NCBI GenBank assembly: GCA_937935075.1
Contig: CALGYB010000056.1
Coordinates: 1 to 63,846, forward strand
Direction of reading: 5' to 3'
DNA: 63,846 nt
From: an uncultured Roseiflexus sp.
GTDB taxonomy: Bacteria; Chloroflexota; Chloroflexia; Chloroflexales; Roseiflexaceae
Made by a program: the position numbers and the translations under genes. Numbering within the stretch: the first letter of the stretch is position 1; the number at the start of each line of letters is the position of its first letter. Shown one piece after another: positions 44,414-53,342 of this stretch. Below the pieces are notes generated by a model, which had not been told where the DNA came from, searched no databases, and worked only from the letters and a program-made list of their open reading frames with translations.

Positions 44414-45478
44414 TCAACGTTCAACTGTGGTCCACACCCGCAGTCCCATCCGGCTGAGGTAGATTGGGATTGGCTGGAAGAGCGGGCTGAGTCGGCGGAT
44501 GTCGCGCAGCAACGCGCGATTGGCGCTGGCGTCGGGACCGCACAGGAGGGTCAGCGAACCGCCTTCGCCACCGGCGCCATTGACCTTCCATCCGAGCGCG
44601 CCGTGTTCACGGGCGAGCGCGATCACCGCCCCGGCGTCGGCATTGACGAGCGCCGGGTGCAATGCGCGCTGTGCGTCAGTGTTGTCGATCATGGCCCGAC
44701 CGAGCGCCGCGAAATCACCGGCGTACAGCGCATCGCGGGCGCGCACGGCGCAGCGGCGCAGCGCATCGAGGCGGGGGGAAGCGTCACCTTCACGTTCGAG
44801 TGCCGCAATGACCTGCTCGTGGACTGCCGAGGAACTGTGGGTGCGACCAAGAAAGATCAGCGCCAGGCGGCGCTCCAGTTCCCACCAGATCGCATCGGGA
44901 ACGCGGATCTGCGAGACGGTGGCATAGGGGTACTGGAACATCTCGATGAAATTGATCCCGCCGTATGCCGAGCAGAGTTGATCCTGGATGCCGCTCTGCA
45001 ACCCCAACCGCTGCGTTTCGACCCGATGCGCGGCGTAAGCGACTTCGTGCGGCGTCATCCTGCCAGGGGTCAGCGCATCGAGCGCGCCGATCAGCGCAAC
45101 CGTGACGGCGGCGGAAGTGCCGGTGGACGCTCCTGCCGGAACATCGGAAAAAATCGTAATCTCCAGCGCCACGTCATCTGGCAGCGGCGCCTCGTTGATC
45201 GCGGCTTCCAGAAGCGGATGCCGCGCATGATCGATGCTGCCCGGCATCACCACATAGCGCTCGCCATAATTTTCTGCGTGGAGCGTCACCTGATGCTCGC
45301 GGCTGGAGCGAGGAAACACCGCCGCCTGCACCTCGACATACGGATAGACGCCGATGTTGAAAATCGCGCCATGCCCGGCAAACCACGTGTCGGTCCAGCC
45401 GCCAAGATCACAGATGCGGATAGGCGCCACGCTGTTGATGATCAGGTCAGGCTTTGCGGCAGATGAAGATGTACTCAT
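44414..45478 (-). CDS. GHMP-family kinase (second)
   Basis: About 354 residues from the ATG at 45478; a TTG at 45502 or ATG at 45490 are alternatives. The N-terminus has NSVAPIRICDLGGWTDTWFA, an ATP motif FSDVPAGASTGTSAAVTVAL and the C-terminal GWKVNGAGGEGGSLTLLCG, all diagnostic of GHMP kinases of the heptose-7-phosphate or fucokinase type. The start lies inside the end of the methyltransferase gene, an overlap of 32 bases, so translation is coupled to it. Which sugar it acts on is not clear. Confidence 0.85.
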   Translation of the reverse strand: MSTSSSAAKPDLIINSVAPIRICDLGGWTDTWFAGHGAIFNIGVYPYVEVQAAVFPRSSREHQVTLHAENYGERYVVMPGSIDHARHPLLEAAINEAPLPDDVALEITIFSDVPAGASTGTSAAVTVALIGALDALTPGRMTPHEVAYAAHRVETQRLGLQSGIQDQLCSAYGGINFIEMFQYPYATVSQIRVPDAIWWELERRLALIFLGRTHSSSAVHEQVIAALEREGDASPRLDALRRCAVRARDALYAGDFAALGRAMIDNTDAQRALHPALVNADAGAVIALAREHGALGWKVNGAGGEGGSLTLLCGPDASANRALLRDIRRLSPLFQPIPIYLSRMGLRVWTTVER

Positions 45479-46562
45479 GCTTGAACACATAGAACCCGCC
45501 AACCAGCGCGCGATAGCGCCAGAGTTCTTTCTGACTGCGCTTGCCGGTCGTCTGCTCGAAATTCTTCACCACAACGCTTTTGAGCGTGAATCCGTGGCGC
45601 AGGACTGCCTGCATCCCCAGAAATCCGAGCGGGATCCACTCGCCATTGGCGTATTTGTCGCCGAGCACCAGCGCCAGGTAGCGTCCGTGGTCGAGCACGT
45701 CCGTGACACGCGCCACCGCCTCCTCCAGACGAACGAGAAAGGTATCGACCGACGGCGCATTCGCCAGGTCGCGCCGGTCTTCACTGAAGCGAATGATGTC
45801 GTGATAGGGGGGGTGCAAAATGGCGAGTTGCGCCGAGCGGAAGCCGTAGCGTTCCAGCGTTGCGCGCCAGTCGAAGGTGGTGCTATCGCCGACTTCGAGC
45901 GCGCACAGTGCATGACGCCGGTCTGGTTCGCTTGCCAGCGTCGCGCGCGTCTGTTCGGCAACTGCCGGGTTCAGTTCCACGCCGATGGCGGGGCGTCCCA
46001 GGCGGCGCGCTTCGATCAGGGTCGTGCCGGAACCGGCGAACGGATCGATGACCAGATCGCCGCGGCGGGTATAGCGCCGCATCAACTGATACGGAATCTG
46101 CGGCACGAAATTGCCCCAGAACCCGGCGTGATGCGCGCCGCTGGCGTCACGTCGGTCGAACAGCCACAAACTATCGGTCAGAATGTCGTCGTATTCCTTC
46201 CAGCGGTTGAGGTCGATGTCGTTGATCGCGCCGGTGCGCGACTCGCACGCGGCGCGCACCAGTCGGTCAAGGTAGTAGCGGGCGCGTTCGAGGGTGAATG
46301 CCGCGGCAATCTGATCAAACGCCTCACGCAATCGCCGTTTGCTGAAGATCGTCACATCTTCGTCGGCGGCGGTGCGCAGTGCGCCTGCCGGATCATCGAT
46401 CTGGCGCCAGAGCAGGTCGAGTGCGCTGCGCAGATCGCCGACCGAGGGCGATTCGCGCAGTCGGTATAGCGCATTCGTGAATGGTGTACGCGCCAGGCGT
46501 AGCAGGTCATCGGGAACGGCGTTCTCCACAGGTGGACGAGCCGGAAGAAGCGGGCGTGCCAT
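45447..46562 (-). CDS. Orphan DNA methyltransferase (N4/N6 adenine or cytosine)
   Basis: The 371-residue protein carries motif I DLVIDPFAGSGTTLIEARRL (169-188) with the SAM-binding FxGxG, and motif IV AILHPPYHDII (247-257), where HPPY replaces the usual D/N/SPPY. Motif I precedes motif IV, the order of the alpha or gamma classes and not the beta class. The first 140 residues are helical and may bind DNA. No restriction enzyme gene is adjacent. A 25-bp dyad and a good promoter lie upstream. Function may be regulatory methylation or repair-linked marking. Confidence 0.78.
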   Translation of the reverse strand: MARPLLPARPPVENAVPDDLLRLARTPFTNALYRLRESPSVGDLRSALDLLWRQIDDPAGALRTAADEDVTIFSKRRLREAFDQIAAAFTLERARYYLDRLVRAACESRTGAINDIDLNRWKEYDDILTDSLWLFDRRDASGAHHAGFWGNFVPQIPYQLMRRYTRRGDLVIDPFAGSGTTLIEARRLGRPAIGVELNPAVAEQTRATLASEPDRRHALCALEVGDSTTFDWRATLERYGFRSAQLAILHPPYHDIIRFSEDRRDLANAPSVDTFLVRLEEAVARVTDVLDHGRYLALVLGDKYANGEWIPLGFLGMQAVLRHGFTLKSVVVKNFEQTTGKRSQKELWRYRALVGGFYVFKHEYIFICRKA

Positions 46563-46602
46563 GAATATTTACACTCACAGGGCAAAAAGCGGTTTCAAGA
46601 GC

Positions 46603-46632
46603 AGTATAACACGCCAGTTGCGTAAAATGCAA
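46603..46632 (-). promoter_or_regulatory. Promoter for the DNA methyltransferase gene
   Basis: On the minus strand TTGCAT (46632-46627), 18 bases and TATACT (46608-46603) give a leader of about 34 bases before the start at 46562. Confidence 0.55.
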
Positions 46633-46680
46633 GAGGGTTGCATGATTCTGTGTCAAGAATCATGTAATCTTCTTGCATTT
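46625..46680. promoter_or_regulatory. 25-bp imperfect dyad overlapping the -35 box
   Basis: The left arm 46625-46649 and right arm 46656-46680 are complementary at 22 of 25 positions, with a six-base centre. The three mismatches would be G-U pairs in a plus-strand RNA. The left arm covers the -35 of the minus-strand promoter, so it may be an operator, or the hairpin of a plus-strand transcript. Confidence 0.6.
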
Positions 46681-46844
46681 GCTCTCCACCCGCTCGCCTT
46701 GTCGTCTTGATGAACCACAGAAGCACAGAGGGCACAGAGAAGAACGCCAGACCTCATTTCCCATGCGCACGCCTTCACCCCTGTTCGGGCGCCCACGAGG
46801 GGCGCCCCTACCACCTTCCGACGCGCAACATGCAACGACAACTT

Positions 46845-47010
46845 TCCCTCGCCCCCTCTCGCCTCTCGCCCCTCACCTCGTGCCCCTCGCCGCTCGCCCC
46901 TCGCCTCGTGCCCCTCGCCTCTCGCCCCTCACCTCGTGCCCCTCGCCTCTCGCCCCTCGCCTCTCGCCCCTCACCTCGTGCCCCTCGCCTCGTGCCTTCG
47001 CTTCACTTTC
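46845..47010. repeat. Low-complexity CCCCTCGCCTCTCGCC repeats
   Basis: Irregular tandem words (GCCCCTCGCCTCTCGCCCCT, CACCTCGTG) fill the gap before the ThDP enzyme. They resemble the blocks at 25850-26048 and 63220-63430. No gene is seen in 46690-47020. Confidence 0.7.
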
Positions 47011-47023
47011 CCATCTTCAACTT

Positions 47024-48748
47024 TCACATGGAAATCGAGCCTTTCCGAAAGCCGGTTTTGCCGATCAGGGCATTGACCAGCACCGGCCTGCCCTGAGCCG
47101 CCGTCTGGCGCGCCTGCTGCAATGTCTCTTCCGCCAGTTCCGGGTCGTCGAGGCGATAGCCGACAGCGCCGAAGCCGCCCGCCACGCGGTCGTAGTCGCT
47201 ATACGCCAGCGTGGTTGCCACGTCGTCGTGCAGCATCTCCACCTGCTCACGCGCAATCTGCGTCCACCCGGCATCATTCCCTACCACCGCAACCAGCGGA
47301 ACATTGTGGCGCACGAAGGTGTCGAACTCGGCAAGGCTGTAGCCAGCCGACCCATCGCCGTAGAGGAGCCAGACATCCGCGTCGGGCTGGCACAGTTTTG
47401 CGCCGAGCGCGAACCCCGCCCCGACGCCCAGCGTACCGAACGGTCCCGGATCGAGCCAGCTCAACGGGCGCGGCGGACGCACAATGTACGATGCCGTTGC
47501 CACGAAGTCGCCGCCATCAGCCACCACGATGCTCCGGTCGGAGAGCGCTTCGTTGATGAGCCGACAGAGATGAACAGGATTGACATAAGCAGTCGGTTCG
47601 GTAGCCTGACGCACGATCTCAGCCTCACGTTCCGCGTCGCGCTGACGTAAACGCTCAATCCACTCCTTCCAGTGCTCGCCGGGCAGCATCCGCTCCGTCA
47701 GCATGCGCACGAACTGCGCCGGGTCTCCCGGAACAGCAATATCGGGACGCCGGTTGAGAGTCAGGTCGGCACGGCTGCGGTTGGCGGCGATAAGCGTGGC
47801 GCGGCGCGCGATATGATTGCCGTAGTCGAGGCGGAAGTCACACGGAACGCCCGCAAGAATGACGAGATCGGCTTCGCGCAGCGCCTCACGCCGCCGGTGC
47901 CGCATCTGGAACGGATGGTGTGCGCCAAGCAACCCGCGCGCCATGCCGGAAAGATAGGTTGGGACGCCAAGCCGGGTGATAGCGGCTGCCAGGTCATCGA
48001 CCGAGGCGGTATCGAGCGTCGCCTGGCTTCCCACCAGCAGCAGCGGACGCCGCGCCTGCACCAGACGGATCACCGCTGCGCGCACTGCGCGATCTTCCGG
48101 TTCAGGGATATCGAACGGGCGCGGGGTTACAGCCGGTTGATCCTGTGCGCCGGCGAATAACCGGTTCACCCACCAGTCGAGGTAGCGCTGAACGACCCAC
48201 TGCGCCGGGGAGCGCCCCTTGCGCTTCAGACCGTACCACTGACGCACCAGTTGCTCATCGTACAGAAGATCGACCGGCAGTTCAACGAATACCGGACCGG
48301 GCACACCATTGCGCGCCTGGTAGAACGCCTCCTCCAGCGCCGGAACAATGTCGCGCACACGCCCGACCGACCGGCGCCACTTCGTGATCGACTGCATCAG
48401 CGCCATCTGGTCGATATCTTGCAGCGCGCCTCGTCCACGCAGGGCCGTCGCCGCCGCGCCACCGATCAGCACCAGTGGCGACTGCGCCATCTGCGCATTC
48501 TTGATCGCCGTGATGGTGTTGGTCACGCCAGGACCGGCGGTGACCACGGCAACGCCGGGAACGCCGGTCAGCCGCGCTACGGCGTCGGCGGCGAACACTG
48601 CGGTCGCCTCGTGGCGCGTGTCGATCACGCGAATGCCGCGTTGACGGCAGCCCACCAAAATGGGCGCGATATGCCCGCCGGTCAGGGTGAAAACAAAGCG
48701 CACGCCATGCGCCTGAAGCGCCTGTGCTACATGATCGCCGCCATGCAT
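47024..48748 (-). CDS. ThDP-dependent enzyme, acetolactate synthase-like (ILVBL-like)
   Basis: About 574 residues from the ATG at 48748 (AAGGAG five bases upstream; the frame extends to 48781). It has the N-terminal pyrimidine domain ([39 protein letters not shown], with the essential Glu), a central domain, and the ThDP motif [18 protein letters not shown] ending in VGNDAGWTQ. The overall pattern matches acetolactate synthase-like proteins such as eukaryotic ILVBL/HACL2. The usual ilvN regulatory gene and ilvC are absent nearby. A role in 2-hydroxyacyl-CoA cleavage or pyruvate chemistry is possible. Confidence 0.85.
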   Translation of the reverse strand: MHGGDHVAQALQAHGVRFVFTLTGGHIAPILVGCRQRGIRVIDTRHEATAVFAADAVARLTGVPGVAVVTAGPGVTNTITAIKNAQMAQSPLVLIGGAAATALRGRGALQDIDQMALMQSITKWRRSVGRVRDIVPALEEAFYQARNGVPGPVFVELPVDLLYDEQLVRQWYGLKRKGRSPAQWVVQRYLDWWVNRLFAGAQDQPAVTPRPFDIPEPEDRAVRAAVIRLVQARRPLLLVGSQATLDTASVDDLAAAITRLGVPTYLSGMARGLLGAHHPFQMRHRRREALREADLVILAGVPCDFRLDYGNHIARRATLIAANRSRADLTLNRRPDIAVPGDPAQFVRMLTERMLPGEHWKEWIERLRQRDAEREAEIVRQATEPTAYVNPVHLCRLINEALSDRSIVVADGGDFVATASYIVRPPRPLSWLDPGPFGTLGVGAGFALGAKLCQPDADVWLLYGDGSAGYSLAEFDTFVRHNVPLVAVVGNDAGWTQIAREQVEMLHDDVATTLAYSDYDRVAGGFGAVGYRLDDPELAEETLQQARQTAAQGRPVLVNALIGKTGFRKGSISM

Positions 48749-48803
48749 ACGGTCTCCTTCGACTGCACAGAGAATGCACAAACTCTGCCGTAACTGACTG
48801 TAG

Positions 48804-48809
48804 TATACT
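48804..48809 (+). promoter_or_regulatory. Candidate -10 box for the DUF4342-like gene
   Basis: TATACT lies 41 bases before the ATG at 48850. It lies in the short divergent gap with the ThDP enzyme gene. Confidence 0.4.
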
Positions 48810-48849
48810 GCATGTCACACCGCGTCATACAACGCGGAGGATCGGCAAC

Positions 48850-49203
48850 ATGGCATACCATACGAAGCAGGAGGACACCATCATGACAGTGCAGTCGGCA
48901 ACCGAAACCATCACCGTCGATGGCGGCGCAGTGGTTGAGCAACTTCGAGAACGGATCACTGAAAGCAACGTCCATCGGATCGTCATCAAGCAGGGATTTC
49001 AACCAATCGCATCCTTTTCGGCACTCGGCGGCATGCTGTCATCGGCAGTGCAATCGGCGATCAATACCCTGGCAGCCGCGCTTGGTCATTGCACGATCGA
49101 AATCGAGCGGATAACGCCGGAGACATTTTCGCGCGACCCCGAACTCGATACGACGAACATCCCCTGGGTTGGCGTCGTGCCGGTCCCTGAAGGCGTTCAC
49201 TGA
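48850..49203 (+). CDS. DUF4342-like small protein
   Basis: The product is 117 residues, with an ATG at 48850 (GGAGG nine bases upstream) or at 48883 (AGGAGG eight bases upstream). Its core reads VVEQLRERITESNVHRIVIK, then a hydrophobic helix pair (LGGMLSSAVQSAINTLAAAL), then CTIEIERITP. This matches the pattern of DUF4342 proteins, which are short, helical and of unknown function, often with a membrane-interacting middle. It is divergent from the ThDP enzyme gene and stands alone. Confidence 0.65.
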   Translation: MAYHTKQEDTIMTVQSATETITVDGGAVVEQLRERITESNVHRIVIKQGFQPIASFSALGGMLSSAVQSAINTLAAALGHCTIEIERITPETFSRDPELDTTNIPWVGVVPVPEGVH

Positions 49204-49299
49204 TCGCCAGGGGTTTCTCTGTCGGGTAGGGCGCCTTTGAGATGACATCGAGATCGTGCGACGGTCGTCGTGCGGAGAGGCGCATCATCCGGCAGTGTG

Positions 49300-49370
49300 G
49301 ATAGGAGGGGGCATGCCTGCGCATGCTCCCTCCGTGTTGGGGGCGGGTCTGAGACCCGCCCCTACCGGTT
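49300..49370. repeat. GC-rich palindromes
   Basis: GGGGGCATGCCTGCGCATGC..CC and GGGGCGGGTCTGAGACCCGC..CC are adjacent palindromes. Similar GGGCGGGTC words occur at 53220-53330. Confidence 0.55.
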
Positions 49371-49480
49371 TCGGTGGTGGGGGCGGGTCGGAGAGGCGCC
49401 CGTGCGGATTCGGTGGTGGGGTCGGGTCGGAGAGGCGCCCGTGCGGGTTCGGTGGTGGGGGCGGGTCGGAGAGGCGCCCC
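49370..49480. repeat. 39-bp tandem repeat, three copies
   Basis: The unit starts TTCGGTGGTGGGGGCGGGTC and begins at 49370, 49409 and 49448. It is divisible by three, so several reading frames run through it, but none is convincing. Confidence 0.75.
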
Positions 49481-49648
49481 AACGTGCGTTTCACAGATAA
49501 CCACAGAGAATTGTCGTTTCTCCCCTGTTTTCTGCTGCTGCCCTGATAATATATGTGGGGAATGTTGCAAAGAATGACTCATCTCCGCCCTTTCTGGTAT
49601 CCGGTATGAGACGCGCAGGCGTCATTGAGCAAGAATGGCGGCAGTCCT

Positions 49649-50494
49649 ATGCATGCAGTCGTTGCTATCAAGCAGGTGCCCGACACCTCGAATGTGCGTA
49701 TTGATCCTGAAACGGGCACCCTGATCCGCGAGGGGGTCCCTGCCATCGTCAACCCCTACGACATCCACGCTGTTGAGGCAGCGGTGCAACTCAAAGAACG
49801 ACTCGGCGGCGGTCAGGTGACGGTCATCACAATGGGTCCGCCGAAAGCGGCGGAAGCGCTCCTTGAATGTGTCGAGCAGGGCGCGGATCGCGCGATCCTG
49901 ATCAGTGATCGCAAGTTTGGCGGCGCCGACACCCTGGCGACCTCGTATGTGCTGGCTCATACCATCGAGGCGATCAATGCCGAACTGCCGGTTGACATCA
50001 TTTTCTTCGGCAAACAGGCAATCGACGGCGATACGGCGCAGGTTGGTCCTGGCGTGGCGACTCGCCTGAATATCCCGCTGATCACGTATGCGGTGGCGAT
50101 TGAAGAGTTCGACCTAGCGGCTCGCAGAGCAGTGGTGCACCGCCGTGTCGAGCAGGGCATCGAGGTGTTGGAAACGACACTGCCAGTGTTGTTGACAGTC
50201 GAGAAGGAGATTGCGCCGGTGCGTCATGCGCCGCTGCCGCGCCTGATTGCTGCGGCGCGCTATCAGCCCGAGACGTGGACGGCCACATCCCCGGTCCTCT
50301 TCGATCCGCAGCAGATCGGTTTGAAAGGCTCGCCGACCGTGGTAGGCAAAGCGTATACTCCGCCGCCACGCTCAGGGGGTGACGTGCTCTCGGTTGCCGA
50401 CCTGGGTCTGGATGCTGTGGTGGCGCGAGCAATGGCGGTAATCGGGCAGGCGCACGTGCGCGATTTGCAACCTGTAACCGGAGTAGTGTCATGA
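49649..50494 (+). CDS. fixA: FixA, electron transfer flavoprotein beta subunit
   Basis: The 281-residue protein starts MHAVVAIKQVPDTSNVRIDP, the EtfB/FixA pattern, and has VNPYDIHAVEAAVQLKE and FGKQAIDGDTAQVGPGVATR, the AMP/FAD-binding region. A TTG eight codons earlier is possible but lacks a better site. It forms a heterodimer with FixB. In Fix systems the beta flavin is the site of NADH-driven electron bifurcation. The stop overlaps fixB (ATGA). Together with FixC and FixX it makes an EtfABCX complex. Confidence 0.93.
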   Translation: MHAVVAIKQVPDTSNVRIDPETGTLIREGVPAIVNPYDIHAVEAAVQLKERLGGGQVTVITMGPPKAAEALLECVEQGADRAILISDRKFGGADTLATSYVLAHTIEAINAELPVDIIFFGKQAIDGDTAQVGPGVATRLNIPLITYAVAIEEFDLAARRAVVHRRVEQGIEVLETTLPVLLTVEKEIAPVRHAPLPRLIAAARYQPETWTATSPVLFDPQQIGLKGSPTVVGKAYTPPPRSGGDVLSVADLGLDAVVARAMAVIGQAHVRDLQPVTGVVS

Positions 50495-51519
50495 ACGCTG
50501 AACAGCCAACCATTCCGCGCATCTGGGTATTCGTCGAACAACAGGAACGCCAGGTGCATCCGGTCTCGTGGGAATTGCTCGGCGCGGCGAAACGGCTGTC
50601 GGCGGATCTGCCGGGCAGTGTGGTCGAGGCGGTGCTGCCGGGGCATCAGGTTGCCGATCTGGCGCCACAGGCGTTTCAGTATGGCGCAGCGCGCGTCTAC
50701 CTGATCGACAATCCGGTGCTGGAGATCTACCGCAACCTGCCGTATGCCGTCGCCGTCAGCCAGCTGGTGAAGGAGTATCACCCGGAGATCTTCCTGATCG
50801 GCGCGACGACGCTGGGGCGCGACCTGGCAGGCTCGATTGCCACGCGCGTCAGCACCGGTTTGACCGCCGACTGCACCGAACTCTCGATTGATCCTGCCAA
50901 CCACATCCTGGCAGCCACCCGCCCAACGTTCGGCGGCAACCTGATGGCCACAATCCTCTGCCGTCGCCACCGACCACAGATGGCAACCGTTCGTCCGCGC
51001 GTGCTGCCGATGCCGGAGCCTGTACCCGACGCGACCGGCGAGGTGGTCACCGTTGCATTCGATATGCGCGAGGACGATGTGCCGGTCAAACGGTTGCGGT
51101 TGATCCGCGCCGAGGAGCAACCCAACATCGAGTACGCCGAAGTGATCGTCGCTGGCGGTCGTGGCATGGGAGGACCGGAGGGATTCGCGCTGTTGCAGGA
51201 ACTGGCGGACGCGCTCGGCGGCATGGTCGCAGCCAGCCGTCCGGTGGTAGACGCCGGATGGATGGACGCCAGCCGGCAAGTGGGACAGACGGGCAAAACG
51301 GTGCGGCCCAAACTCTACATTGCGGCGGGCATCTCCGGCGCAGTGCAGCATCGGGTCGGTATGAGCGGCGCTGATGTCATCCTGGCGATCAACACCGATC
51401 CAAACGCACCGATTTTCCAGATTGCCACGATGGGGATTGTGGGCGATCTGTATGAGGTGATCCCCGCGTTGATACGTCAGGTGAAAGGACAGTCGCATGA
51501 CGGACAGGCTCACCTTTGA
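50491..51519 (+). CDS. fixB: FixB, electron transfer flavoprotein alpha subunit
   Basis: The 342-residue protein starts MNAEQPTIPRIWVFVEQQER. It carries the alpha-subunit FAD domain with VVDAGWMDASRQVGQTGKTV, then KLYIAAGISGAVQHRVGMSG, then INTDPNAPIFQIATMGIVGD, all strongly conserved in ETF-alpha. FixB-type proteins usually have an extra N-terminal region, as seen here (1-30). It overlaps fixA by four bases and fixC by 23 bases, showing tight coupling. Confidence 0.95.
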   Translation: MNAEQPTIPRIWVFVEQQERQVHPVSWELLGAAKRLSADLPGSVVEAVLPGHQVADLAPQAFQYGAARVYLIDNPVLEIYRNLPYAVAVSQLVKEYHPEIFLIGATTLGRDLAGSIATRVSTGLTADCTELSIDPANHILAATRPTFGGNLMATILCRRHRPQMATVRPRVLPMPEPVPDATGEVVTVAFDMREDDVPVKRLRLIRAEEQPNIEYAEVIVAGGRGMGGPEGFALLQELADALGGMVAASRPVVDAGWMDASRQVGQTGKTVRPKLYIAAGISGAVQHRVGMSGADVILAINTDPNAPIFQIATMGIVGDLYEVIPALIRQVKGQSHDGQAHL

Positions 51520-52813
51520 TGCCATCGTCGTCGGCGCCGGTCCGGCGGGCGTGGCAGCGGCGCTGACGATGGCGCACGGCGGGTTGAATGTCATTATCAT
51601 TGAACGCGGCCGCTTCGCCGGCGCCAAGAACCTCTTCGGCGGAGTGTTCTACACCCACGCACTGGCGGATGTCCTGCCCGATTACTGGGAACGCAAGCCG
51701 CCATTCGAGCGCCCGGTCACCGAGCAGGGGTACTGGATGCTCTCGCCGGACAGCGCCATTCGTGTGATGCACAAGAGCGAACGGTATCTGAAAGAACCGG
51801 CGGATGCCTACACCGTGCTGCGTGCGCGATTCGACCCGTGGTTTGCCGAGCAGGCGGTTGCAGCCGGCGCGCTGCTCATCACCCGCACGACCGTCACCCG
51901 GTTGCTGAAGGACGAACGTGGGCGCGTGATCGGCGTTGATACGGATCGTCCCGATGGCTGCGTCTATGCGCCGGTTGTCATTATTGCTGAGGGGGTTAAC
52001 AACCTGCTCACGCAGCAGGCGGGATTAATTGCATCGGACCTGCCGCCAAAGTATGTCGCACTGGCAGTCAAAGAGTACATCAACCTGCCGGCGAAGGAGT
52101 TGCAGACGCGCTTCGGCTTGAGCGGTCCACGCGAGGGTGTCGCCATCGACGTGTTTGGCGACGTGACACTCGGATTGCCGGGCACCGGTTTCATCTACAC
52201 CGATCAGTCAGGCATTTCCATTGGCGTCGGCATGCTGCTCGACGAGTTCGTCACCCACCGGTTGCGCCCCTATGAAGTGCTGGAGCGCTTCAAAAACCAT
52301 CCGGTCGTGCGCCCGTACCTGGAAGGGGGCGAGGTGCGCGAATATGGGGCACATCTGATTCCGGAGATGGGATACGACCGCATGCCGAAACTGGCGAGCG
52401 ATGGGGTCATGGTAGCAGGCGACGCTGCCGGGATGGTAGACGCGCTCCATCGCGAAGGGACAAACCTGGCGATCACAGCGGGCAAGATGGCGGGCGAGAC
52501 AGCGCTGGCGGCGCACCAGGCGGGCGATTTTTCGGCAGCGTTCCTGAGCCGCTACCGGCGCAGCCTGGAAGCCAGTTTCGTGTTGAAGGACATGAAACAG
52601 TACCGGCGCATGACCGATTTTCTCGAAAGTTCACCCCAGTTTATGGGCACCTACGTCAACCTGTTGAACGAAGCGGCGTTGCGCTACTTCACAGCGCACG
52701 GCATTCCCAAGCGCACCATGGAGCACGACATCCTCAAGATGGTGCGCGAACGCCGCTCGTTCACCGGCGTCGCCTGGGATATGCTGAAATTAATGCGTGC
52801 AATGAGAGGGTAA
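51497..52813 (+). CDS. fixC: FixC, ETF:quinone oxidoreductase-type flavoprotein
   Basis: This 438-residue FAD enzyme has the Rossmann motif FDAIVVGAGPAGVAAALTMA and the FixC-type FAGAKNLFGGVFYTHALADV. The second FAD region is VMVAGDAAGMVDALHREGTN. The C-terminal half lacks the iron-sulphur cysteine cluster of mitochondrial ETF-QO, as expected for FixC, because FixX supplies it. It passes electrons from the ETF to the quinone pool while FixX takes the low-potential branch. It starts inside fixB and is followed by fixX after three bases. Confidence 0.95.
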   Translation: MTDRLTFDAIVVGAGPAGVAAALTMAHGGLNVIIIERGRFAGAKNLFGGVFYTHALADVLPDYWERKPPFERPVTEQGYWMLSPDSAIRVMHKSERYLKEPADAYTVLRARFDPWFAEQAVAAGALLITRTTVTRLLKDERGRVIGVDTDRPDGCVYAPVVIIAEGVNNLLTQQAGLIASDLPPKYVALAVKEYINLPAKELQTRFGLSGPREGVAIDVFGDVTLGLPGTGFIYTDQSGISIGVGMLLDEFVTHRLRPYEVLERFKNHPVVRPYLEGGEVREYGAHLIPEMGYDRMPKLASDGVMVAGDAAGMVDALHREGTNLAITAGKMAGETALAAHQAGDFSAAFLSRYRRSLEASFVLKDMKQYRRMTDFLESSPQFMGTYVNLLNEAALRYFTAHGIPKRTMEHDILKMVRERRSFTGVAWDMLKLMRAMRG

Positions 52814-52816
52814 GCC

Positions 52817-53152
52817 ATGAGCAATCGAACCAATGGCCAGACGGCGCCTGTCGCCGACGTTGACCTGCCGCGTGTGAACATCGACGATCTGATTGTTTGT
52901 CTGAAATACTACGTCGATGAGGAGAACGCCCACATCCGCATCAAGAACCCGGAGATCTGCGCAGCGTGCGATCCCAAGCCGTGTCTGGCATTCTGCCCGG
53001 CGCATGTCTTCGAGACCGATCGCCACGGACGGATGATGGTCGGCTACCAGGCGTGCATCGAATGTGGCAGTTGCCGGGTTGCCTGCCCGTTCCGCAATGT
53101 GGATTGGCATCTGCCGCGTGGCGGGCATGGGGTGGCGTATAAGTACGGGTGA
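52817..53152 (+). CDS. fixX: FixX, ferredoxin-like protein
   Basis: This 111-residue protein has NPEICAACDPKPCLAFCPAH and YQACIECGSCRVACPFRNVD, the two cysteine clusters of FixX-type ferredoxins. It lies immediately after fixC and completes the fixABCX order. FixABCX systems couple NADH oxidation to quinone and ferredoxin or flavodoxin reduction, often to feed nitrogenase. No nitrogenase gene is present in this window, so the electron acceptor in this organism is not known from here. Confidence 0.95.
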   Translation: MSNRTNGQTAPVADVDLPRVNIDDLIVCLKYYVDEENAHIRIKNPEICAACDPKPCLAFCPAHVFETDRHGRMMVGYQACIECGSCRVACPFRNVDWHLPRGGHGVAYKYG

Positions 53153-53342
53153 TGCCTGGTGCTGTGTGCGCGCCACCGGCGTGGGGTGGGTTATCGGCGT
53201 GGGGGTGCGGGTCATCGGCGCGTGGGCGGGTCACAGACCCGCCCCGATGTTTGCGCGTGGGGGCGGGTCATTGGCGTGGGGGCGGGTCACCGGCGTGGGG
53301 GTGCGGGTCTGTGACCCGCCCCCACGTGTGACCTTCGCACGT
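53153..53342. repeat. GC-rich GGGCGGGTC repeat region
   Basis: Words such as GGGGCGGGTCA and GGGTCTGTGACCCGCCCC form overlapping palindromes. It separates fixX from the convergent signalling operon and may act as a bidirectional terminator. No gene is seen. Confidence 0.5.

Noticed and set aside
44141-45466. A 441-codon plus-strand frame opposite the GHMP kinase
   Set aside because: Antisense to conserved GHMP motifs and read through repeats at its start.
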